Shown here one piece after another: positions 8,606 to 14,286 of a stretch of 24,611 bases of DNA. Numbering within the stretch: position 1 is the first letter of the stretch; every line of letters starts with the position of its first letter. Origin of the DNA: JABSOG01 sp041583135 (GTDB lineage: Bacteria; Pseudomonadota; Gammaproteobacteria; Enterobacterales; Alteromonadaceae); contig JBFHGJ010000087.1 of assembly GCA_041583135.1 (NCBI GenBank), positions 1 to 24,611 of the forward strand, written 5' to 3'. The translations under genes were made by a program, and so were the position numbers. Below the pieces are notes generated by a model. It made no database searches, was not told the DNA's origin, and saw only the letters and a program-made list of their open reading frames with translations.

Positions 8606-9877
8606 ATGACCAAGCCCTCTAATTATGACGTTATTATCGTCGGCTCCGGCACCTGTGGTGCCACCTTAGCCAAAGCCCTGTGCGAGTCCGGCAAAAAAGT
8701 GCTGGTACTGGAAAAGGGCAACGACAAACCGCTGTCTGAAACCCTCGGCGGTTTGGCCAATATGGCCAGAGAGGTCAGGGTCGGGGACAAACTCAAAGCG
8801 GCCAAAGCCGAGATCAAAGGCGGTTCCACTGGCATGTACTTCGCCATTGCCAACAAGCCGCCGGTGGATTATTTCGCCAGTAAAGGCATTGATATCGCCG
8901 CTGACGCCGAGGACATTTGGCAGCAACTGCCGATTGCGCCATTGGCCGAAGATTTGATGAGCCCACAAAGCCTGTTGGTGGCGCAATACGCCGAACAAAT
9001 GGGGATTTCAGTTAAGCGCAACAGCATGTTGATAGACCAAAGCCAGTGTCAAGACGGCTACAACTATCAGGCCAAGTGGAAAGCCCGTGGCTGGCTTGAA
9101 CAAGCCCAAAGCCTAGGCTGCGAACTGGTGTGTCAGGCCACCGTGAGCGACATCATTGTTGAAAGCAACCAAGCGACCGGGGTGCGCTATCAGGTCAAAT
9201 CCGGGATGTTTTCAAAACAACAGCTTGAAGCCAAAGCTAAAGTCGTCGTTCTTGCCAGCGGCAGCTTAAGCACGCCGCAAATGTTACGTCGCTGCGGTTT
9301 GAGCGATATCGGCAAAAACGGTTTTTACTGTGACCCGGGGATCCCGGTATTTGGCTTGGTGCCAAGCCTTAAAGGTAGACCGGGTTATGTCGGCACCGTC
9401 GAAGGTAAGCTTGATGGCGACATCAAAATCGGTGACGCCAACATGACCCCGATGATGTATCGCGCCTTAATGCTGATGAACTTCAAAGTACGCCACCTGT
9501 TTAACTATGAGCAGGCCGTGGGCCTTGGAGTCATGGTTCAAGACGGCCTTGGCGGAGAAATGGACCTGCAGGGCAAGCTGCATAAAGACATCAGCACACA
9601 AGACAAACAAAAACTGGCCAAAGGTGTTGAGGCTGCCAGCAACATTCTTAAGCAGGCCGGTGCCAAGCACATCATCACCGCGCCGGTGACCTCAGGTGGT
9701 CATATCGGCGGCATGGTTCGCTTAGGCCAAGATGTAGACGACAAACTGCAAACGCAGATAGAAAACCTATATGTGTGTGACGGCTCATTGCTTGATGAGA
9801 ATGTCAGGGTAACGCCGACGGTGACGCTGATCTGTCTGGCACGTTACCTGTCGCGCCAACTCAATGCCCAGTTATAG
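8606..9877 (+). CDS. GMC-family FAD-dependent oxidoreductase
   Basis: This 423-residue cytoplasmic flavoenzyme starts with a Rossmann FAD motif, VIIVGSGTCGATLAKAL (Gly13, Gly15, Gly18), and an acidic end of the second strand (VLVLEKG). A mid-protein VVVLASGSLSTPQML is the usual GMC dinucleotide segment. The C-terminal domain has GGHIGGMVRLG (His366) and ENLYVCDGSLL, standard for the family. GMC enzymes oxidise alcohols to aldehydes or ketones. It is short (most are about 500-600 residues), and the second catalytic His/Asn position is Thr403 (VTPTVTL), so substrate or mechanism may differ. ATG 8606 is chosen because GGGA lies nine bases upstream; ATG 8591 is an alternative that would overlap that site. 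In this operon it is likely a tailoring enzyme acting on a hydroxyl of the polyketide. Confidence 0.85.
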   Translation: MTKPSNYDVIIVGSGTCGATLAKALCESGKKVLVLEKGNDKPLSETLGGLANMAREVRVGDKLKAAKAEIKGGSTGMYFAIANKPPVDYFASKGIDIAADAEDIWQQLPIAPLAEDLMSPQSLLVAQYAEQMGISVKRNSMLIDQSQCQDGYNYQAKWKARGWLEQAQSLGCELVCQATVSDIIVESNQATGVRYQVKSGMFSKQQLEAKAKVVVLASGSLSTPQMLRRCGLSDIGKNGFYCDPGIPVFGLVPSLKGRPGYVGTVEGKLDGDIKIGDANMTPMMYRALMLMNFKVRHLFNYEQAVGLGVMVQDGLGGEMDLQGKLHKDISTQDKQKLAKGVEAASNILKQAGAKHIITAPVTSGGHIGGMVRLGQDVDDKLQTQIENLYVCDGSLLDENVRVTPTVTLICLARYLSRQLNAQL

Positions 9878-9894
9878 GCCGTAAGATGTCGGCC
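9877..9894 (+). other. Small hairpin at the end of the GMC gene
   Basis: GGCCG (9877-9881, starting in the last base of the stop codon) pairs with CGGCC (9890-9894) around an eight-base loop. No T-run follows, so it is not a classical terminator. It could stabilise an mRNA end or be chance. Confidence 0.35.
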
Positions 9895-9936
9895 AAAGCA
9901 AACTCTTTCAAATAATAGTGAATAATCGGAGATAAC

Positions 9937-10659
9937 ATGAACACTCAAGCCACCGCGACTGTCGATGGAATAAAACCGAACAAAATGGGTTGGGGCAAAA
10001 AGCTGCTGATAGCCGTGGCTGTCATTGCCGTATTGCTCTATGGCTGGAGCCTGAGCTATGAAGCAGGCGGCAGCGGACAGTGGGAGCTGGCCATCGATGA
10101 GGGCGGAGTCAAAATCTACACCTTAAAAGAGCCGGGCAATCCACTGATTAAAGTGCGCGCTGAAACCAAAGTCAAATCTAATCTCACCGGCATTGCTCAT
10201 TTGATTGTTGACCCGGCCAGCTGTGATGAAGGCGACTGCTACGATTCTAAAATGATTGAGCGAGTACCGACAGACAACGGTTTTAGCTCGTACAACACCT
10301 TTAAATACGACTTTCCAGCGCCGCTTAAAACCCGAGAGTACGTGGTGCGTTTAGACTTAAGACAAAACCGCGAAACCAAAGCCATCATCGCCAAAATCAC
10401 CGGTACCCCAGATAAATTGCCGCTGAATGATTGCTGTATGCGTGTGCCTTACATTCAAAATACTTGGCAGATTGAGCCACAAGGCAATGGCGAGTTGGCA
10501 GTATCTTTGACCATGGATTTTGACGCTGGCGGCAACATGCCTTCATGGCTGGCCAACCTCGGCGCCACCTTTGGCACCCACGAGTTTTTCTTAACGCTGC
10601 AAAAGATCCTCGACAAAGACAAGTTTCAACAAGCCAAGATTGATTACGTCAGCAACTGA
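9937..10659 (+). CDS. Membrane-anchored START-domain protein 1
   Basis: This 240-residue protein has one N-terminal TM (about 23-39, LLIAVAVIAVLLYGWSL) preceded by a Lys-rich stretch (KPNKMGWGKK). By the positive-inside rule the remainder faces the periplasm. That remainder begins QWELAIDEGGVKIYTLKEPG, the typical opening of START/SRPBCC lipid-binding domains, which hold a hydrophobic ligand in a deep pocket. Four Cys (96, 101, 166, 167), the last two in NDCC, match positions in the neighbouring paralogue and would suit disulfides in the periplasm. A GGAG site lies six bases before the ATG. I infer a role in binding the polyketide or a lipid at the outer face of the inner membrane, next to the RND exporter. 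A cytoplasmic-facing aromatase/cyclase-like role is less likely because of the anchor. Confidence 0.85.
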   Translation: MNTQATATVDGIKPNKMGWGKKLLIAVAVIAVLLYGWSLSYEAGGSGQWELAIDEGGVKIYTLKEPGNPLIKVRAETKVKSNLTGIAHLIVDPASCDEGDCYDSKMIERVPTDNGFSSYNTFKYDFPAPLKTREYVVRLDLRQNRETKAIIAKITGTPDKLPLNDCCMRVPYIQNTWQIEPQGNGELAVSLTMDFDAGGNMPSWLANLGATFGTHEFFLTLQKILDKDKFQQAKIDYVSN

Positions 10660-10707
10660 GACTGACGAAATAACATTATTGACAAAAAAAATAACGGAGA
10701 AACACTG

Positions 10708-11457
10708 ATGACAACTGCAACCGATGCCGGCGTGCTGGCAACGAGCGAGGCGAAAAAGCCAAGCAAACTGAAAACCTTCTTCTTAACCATCTTACCGGTG
10801 TTTATTACCTTGATGGTGATTTGGGATCATGTCGCCACCAACGGCGGTGACAACCAATGGCGTTTGGTGCTGGAAAAAGACGGTGTACAGGTTTATCAAA
10901 TGGACGTCGCAGGCTCAAGCACCCATAAATTCAAAGGGGTTGTGACCTATGACAAATACTCGATGAGCAACATCATCGCCCCTATGGTTGACCCGGCCAT
11001 TGCCGATGACTGTACCAAGTGGGTGCCTAACTGCTTAGGCTATAAATTGCTGCAAGATTGGGATCCGGTGCGTAAAACCAATATCCAGTTGTGGACCATC
11101 GAATTGTTCCCACCGTTGTTGCCTCGCGAGATCTTATTACAAGGCTCTATCGTGCAAGATGCGCAAACCAAAGTGGTGACCATTGAAAACATCGCGGTGC
11201 CGAACAAAATCGCCCCGAACGACTGCTGTGTCAGATTACAACAAGTACATAACGTATGGACTTTCACCCCATCAGAAGATGGCAAAATCAAGGTCGAGTT
11301 TGTACAAGACTTAGATATGGGCGGCATGTTCCCTGACTTCTTATTAAACCTTGGCGGCGCTGACCAAATGGTACAAATGCTGGCCCATGACAACCCGGCG
11401 ATGCTCGACAAAGCCAAATACCAAAATGCCAAATTGGACTTCATTGAAGAACTCTAA
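10708..11457 (+). CDS. Membrane-anchored START-domain protein 2 (paralogue of the preceding gene)
   Basis: This 249-residue protein has the same design as its neighbour: a Lys-rich N-terminus (KKPSKLK), one TM (about 23-41) and a START-like domain beginning NQWRLVLEKDGVQVY. Shared landmarks are VDPA followed by two Cys (102, 109), a second Cys pair in NDCC (173, 174), a V-x-N-x-W-type strand after it, and an 'MDFDAGG / LDMGG' segment followed by P and a LANLG or LLNLG stretch. The similarity indicates a tandem duplication followed by divergence. It has a good site, GGAG, upstream of the ATG and a 48-base gap from the first copy. Two related binding proteins in one operon could act in relay or as a heterodimer, or bind different ligands. 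That part is inference. Confidence 0.85.
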   Translation: MTTATDAGVLATSEAKKPSKLKTFFLTILPVFITLMVIWDHVATNGGDNQWRLVLEKDGVQVYQMDVAGSSTHKFKGVVTYDKYSMSNIIAPMVDPAIADDCTKWVPNCLGYKLLQDWDPVRKTNIQLWTIELFPPLLPREILLQGSIVQDAQTKVVTIENIAVPNKIAPNDCCVRLQQVHNVWTFTPSEDGKIKVEFVQDLDMGGMFPDFLLNLGGADQMVQMLAHDNPAMLDKAKYQNAKLDFIEEL

Positions 11458-11469
11458 AAGGAGATTGGC

Positions 11470-12837
11470 ATGAATACTTGGTTAAACGAAAGGCTCAGCG
11501 CTTTCAAAGACAAAGCGGTTGCCTTAGGGCAAGGCACTGAGGTGAGTTATGCCCAGCTCATCGAAAAAATCGCCTACTGGCAAGACGCCGTTGCAAACTG
11601 GCAGATTAAGCCCGGCGATAGGGTGGGTTTGGTTTCAGACTATCATATTGATGTGGTGGCGCTGCTTCAGGCGCTGGTCAACCGAGGCTGTATTGTTATT
11701 CCACTGGCAGAAGACGACAGAGCGATGTTTGAAGAACGCTTAAGCGAATCGTTTGCCAACAAATTGCTGAGTGTGACCGACAGCAACAGCATCAATGCCC
11801 AAACCGTTACCTGCCAAAGCCTTGAATGCACAACCCAGCTGCATGAGCTATTGGCGCCTATGGTGGCCGAGCACAAGCCGGGCTTCATCATCTTTACCTC
11901 CGGCAGTACCGGCAAAGGTAAAGCGGTATTGCTTGATTTTGAGCGTATGAGTGCCAAGTTCAAAGACAAGGTGCGTCCGGCATTTAAAACCTTACTGTTT
12001 TTAAAGCTCGACCATATCGGTGGTCTCAACACCTTGTTTTCGGTGATCTACAACGGCGGTACTATCGTCACCTGTCAAAGCCGTCAGGCCAAAGACATTT
12101 GTAGCGCCATCGAGCAGCACAAAGTCGAGCTGTTGCCGACAACACCATCGTTTTTAACCATGCTGTTGATGTCTCGCATGTACGAACAGTACGACCTCTC
12201 AAGCCTTAAGGTGATTACCTATGGTACTGAGGTGATGCCGATGTCAACGCTCAACGGCATGAGCAAGCTGTTCCCTGAGGTTCACCTCAAACAAACCTAT
12301 GGTTTGAGCGAGCTGGGCATCTTATCGACCAAATCGAAAAGCAATGAATCGAAATGGATGAAAATCGGCGGTCAGGGCTTTGAGCTTAAAGTGGTCGATG
12401 ATGTGCTGTGGATCCGCAGCCAAAGCGCGATGCTCGGTTACCTCAATGCGCCAAGCCCATTTGACGAAGATGGCTGGTACAACACCGGCGATAAGGTCGA
12501 AGTCGATGGCGAGTATTTCAAAATACTCGGTCGCGAGTCGGAGATCATCAACGTCGCCGGTGAAAAGGTCTATCCGATTGAAGTCGAAAGCTTTTTGCTG
12601 ACCTTAGAGAACGTCAAAGATGCCGTGGTTAGGGCCAAGAAAAGCCCGGTCACTGGACAAACCGTGTGGGCAGAGTTTCTGCTCAAAACCCCAGAGCCAA
12701 AAGCGGACTTTAAAAAGCGCGTACTTGCCGCCTGTAAAGCCCATTTTCCGGCGTTTAAAGTTCCGGGTCTTATTACCATTGCCAGCGACGATGTGCTGGT
12801 GGGTTCAAGGTTTAAAAAGATCCGCAAATCCAATTAA
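11470..12837 (+). CDS. AMP-forming acyl ligase (ANL superfamily)
   Basis: This 455-residue enzyme activates a carboxylic acid as acyl-AMP and transfers it to CoA or a carrier-protein thiol. Visible core motifs are FTSGSTGKGK (142-151, the phosphate-binding loop), QTYGLSELG (the A5-type motif), GWYNTGD (the ATP-ribose Asp) and GRESEIINVAGEKVYPIEVE (hinge and start of the C-terminal domain). The C-terminal GSRFKKIRK carries Lys residues at the place of the usual catalytic A10 lysine. It is compact compared with typical 500-550-residue ligases. AGGAG lies just before the ATG, 12 bases after the START gene, and the SDR follows at 11 bases. Its proximity to a discrete ACP suggests that it loads the starter acid for the downstream PKS. 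The substrate cannot be read from sequence alone. Confidence 0.9.
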   Translation: MNTWLNERLSAFKDKAVALGQGTEVSYAQLIEKIAYWQDAVANWQIKPGDRVGLVSDYHIDVVALLQALVNRGCIVIPLAEDDRAMFEERLSESFANKLLSVTDSNSINAQTVTCQSLECTTQLHELLAPMVAEHKPGFIIFTSGSTGKGKAVLLDFERMSAKFKDKVRPAFKTLLFLKLDHIGGLNTLFSVIYNGGTIVTCQSRQAKDICSAIEQHKVELLPTTPSFLTMLLMSRMYEQYDLSSLKVITYGTEVMPMSTLNGMSKLFPEVHLKQTYGLSELGILSTKSKSNESKWMKIGGQGFELKVVDDVLWIRSQSAMLGYLNAPSPFDEDGWYNTGDKVEVDGEYFKILGRESEIINVAGEKVYPIEVESFLLTLENVKDAVVRAKKSPVTGQTVWAEFLLKTPEPKADFKKRVLAACKAHFPAFKVPGLITIASDDVLVGSRFKKIRKSN

Positions 12838-12848
12838 AGGAGAGCATC

Positions 12849-13586
12849 ATGGTAGATACACAACAAAAAGTCGCCGTTGTCAGCGGTGGTTCAAAAGGGT
12901 TGGGATTGGCATTGTGTCAGGGGCTGCTGGAGCGAGGCTACAAAGTCGCGACTTTTAGCCGCAAATCATCCGAGCAGCTGGAACAGCTCAGCCATCAATA
13001 CGACGGCAGCCTGTTTTGGCAAAGCATCGATATTACCGACGCCAAAGGCTTAAGCGCATTCTTAAAAGAGGTCAAAAGTCGCTTTGGTCGTATCGGCTAT
13101 TTGGTTAACAGCGCTGGCATGGCCAACGAAGGGCTATTGACCACCATGAAAGAGTCAGACATTTCGCGCATGGTCAGCGTTAATTTGGAAGGGGCGTTAT
13201 TGCTCTCGAAGCTATGCGTTAAGCAAATGATGGTGGCCCAGCACGGCGCTATCGTCAATATCTCATCGATTGTCGGCCATCGCGGTTATAAAGGTGTTAG
13301 CGCCTACGCTTCGACCAAAGCGGCACTAGATGGCATGACCCGCGCAATGTCGGCAGAGCTTGGCGCTATGGGCATTCGTGTCAATTCGGTGTCTCCGGGT
13401 TTTATGGAAACCGATATGACCGCCACCTTAACCGACAAACAAAAAGCCCGCATCACCCGTCGCACACCCCTTGGCCGTTTAGGCACGGTGAAAGATGTCT
13501 CTGATGTGGTGGCGTTCTTGCTATCTGATGAAGCGCGTTTTGTGACCGGCCAGACGATCACCGTTGACGGTGGATTCACGGCTTAG
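12849..13586 (+). CDS. Short-chain dehydrogenase/reductase, FabG-like
   Basis: This 245-residue protein is a classical SDR of the size of 3-oxoacyl-ACP reductases. It has the cofactor motif SGGSKGLG (12-19; Ser replaces the usual Thr), NSAG in place of NNAG, and the catalytic set Ser140, Tyr153, Lys157 (YASTK). It also has RVNSVSPGFMETDM and ends VTGQTITVDGGF, a standard FabG-type tail. It probably reduces a keto group, either on an ACP-bound chain, on the starter unit made with the ligase, or on the finished product together with the GMC enzyme. GGAG precedes the ATG. It is the last gene before the 334-base repeat-filled gap. Confidence 0.9.
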   Translation: MVDTQQKVAVVSGGSKGLGLALCQGLLERGYKVATFSRKSSEQLEQLSHQYDGSLFWQSIDITDAKGLSAFLKEVKSRFGRIGYLVNSAGMANEGLLTTMKESDISRMVSVNLEGALLLSKLCVKQMMVAQHGAIVNISSIVGHRGYKGVSAYASTKAALDGMTRAMSAELGAMGIRVNSVSPGFMETDMTATLTDKQKARITRRTPLGRLGTVKDVSDVVAFLLSDEARFVTGQTITVDGGFTA

Positions 13587-13588
13587 TT

Positions 13589-13620
13589 TGGGTTTTCATT
13601 GCTGGCGCAATGAAAACCCA
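13589..13620 (+). terminator. Perfect 14-bp hairpin three bases after the SDR stop (possible terminator)
   Basis: TGGGTTTTCATTGC (13589-13602) pairs perfectly with GCAATGAAAACCCA (13607-13620) around a TGGC loop. Its place, two bases after the TAG, is right for the end of the first operon. No T-run follows on the plus strand (GGGGGAGAGG comes next), so it may be an mRNA 3' end stabiliser or a weak terminator. Confidence 0.55.
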
Positions 13621-13634
13621 GGGGGAGAGGTGGG

Positions 13635-13776
13635 CTGCGGTCAATTTAATCGAGAGGTTCGGTTGTTCTTTCAGAAAACGCTATGAATACGTCCTTGTAA
13701 GCTCGGCACTTTCATCCATGAAAGTGACGTTTCTTCCAGAACAACCGAACCTGTATTGTTTAATTTGACCTTGCAG
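13635..13776. repeat. 142-bp nested palindromic intergenic element
   Basis: The ends CTGC...GGTCAA and TTTGACC..GCAG are inverted. Inside them AGGTTCGGTTGTTCT (13655-13669) is perfectly complementary to AGAACAACCGAACCT (13738-13752), followed inward by an imperfect arm (AGAAAACG / CGTTTCTT). At the centre CACTTTCAT (13707-13715) pairs with ATGAAAGTG (13718-13726) with only CC between. The whole can fold into one long hairpin with a side region, as non-autonomous mobile or REP/MITE-like intergenic repeats do. I recall similar CATCCATG-centred repeats in Alteromonadales genomes but cannot verify that here. No coding potential is seen. Confidence 0.75.
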
Positions 13777-13797
13777 TTAAAAAAAAGAAAGGCCACC

Positions 13798-13884
13798 CGC
13801 GCCCCTCGGCTTTGGCTCCGAGCGTCGCACTACCTCCTGCATCCATGCAGTCGCGACCACCGCCCCTAAGGGCGGTGAGGCGCG
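13798..13884. repeat. 87-bp element able to fold as a four-way junction
   Basis: An outer stem CGCGCC (13798-13803) / GGCGCG (13879-13884) encloses three arms. They are CTCGG (13805-13809) / CCGAG (13818-13822); GTCGC plus CTGCAT (13824-13828, 13837-13842) with ATGCAG plus GCGAC (13845-13850, 13853-13857); and CACCGCCC (13858-13865) / GGGCGGTG (13870-13877) with a CTAA loop. The arms abut almost without unpaired bases. The middle arm has the same CATCCATG tip as the preceding element. It is probably a second interspersed repeat of related type, but a structured 5' leader of the ACP-PKS transcript is also possible. Its outer end is 36 bases before the ACP start. Confidence 0.65.
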
Positions 13885-13920
13885 AAGTTTAATTATTCAT
13901 TTTTTTGGGAAAGTAAAAGT

Positions 13921-14181
13921 ATGAGCAGTAATGTAAAAGCAGTCATAGAAAGTGTCATCAAAGAAGTGGCTGAAAGTCACGATATCGAGCTTAAAGCGGT
14001 TAAAGGTAACCTAGAGCTGGTGGATGACTTGGGTTTCACTTCATTGATGGTGGCGGCGATTATCGCCAACCTTGAAGAAGAACTGGACATCGACCCGTTT
14101 GAAGATGAAGACGTGATGATCACCGATATCGTCACTGTCGATGACTTGGTTAAGGTCTACCAGCAAAGCCTCAACGGCTAA
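13921..14181 (+). CDS. Discrete acyl carrier protein
   Basis: This 86-residue acidic four-helix carrier protein has the phosphopantetheine site at Ser41 in DDLGFTSLMVAA (Thr replaces the usual Asp before Ser). Helix II/III residues ANLEEELDIDPFEDED and the closing TVDDLVKVYQQ match ACPs of type II or starter-loading kind. It starts 36 bases after the four-way-junction element. The leader has a run of seven T (13900-13906) and a modest GGGA site ten bases before the ATG. It precedes a PKS that begins directly with a KS, so it likely presents the starter acyl group, perhaps loaded by the ligase at 11470-12837. The reading frame continues open past its single TAA into the PKS frame. Confidence 0.88.
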   Translation: MSSNVKAVIESVIKEVAESHDIELKAVKGNLELVDDLGFTSLMVAAIIANLEEELDIDPFEDEDVMITDIVTVDDLVKVYQQSLNG

Positions 14182-14192
14182 CCCCGTAGTCA

Positions 14193-14244
14193 GAACATTT
14201 ATGTTCGCAGGAATAGGGCAAGGGCGCCATCAACGCCTTCGCCC
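14193..14244 (+). other. Two hairpins between the ACP and PKS genes
   Basis: GAACAT (14193-14198) / ATGTTC (14201-14206) form a six-pair palindrome with a TT centre. GGGCAAGGGCG (14216-14226) / CGCCTTCGCCC (14234-14244) form an 11-position stem with one A-C mismatch and one G-U pair. Neither is followed by a T-run. They may protect or attenuate the transcript, tuning the ratio of the small ACP to the giant PKS. Confidence 0.45.
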
Positions 14245-14286
14245 GACATGGAAAAACGAAACAATTTAGATCCAGAGATAATAAAA

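Noticed and set aside
13589..13620. Strong rho-independent terminator
   Set aside because: The stem and position are good but no T-run follows, so it is listed only as a possible terminator.
13765..13793. Sigma-70 promoter from TTGACC in the repeat
   Set aside because: No acceptable -10 box is seen 16-18 bases downstream, so no promoter is annotated in the gap.
13798..13884. tRNA-like cloverleaf
   Set aside because: It has a four-way fold of tRNA-like length, but no T-loop GGTTCGA-type sequence, no seven-base anticodon loop, a two-base tip on the middle arm and a six-pair outer stem without CCA.
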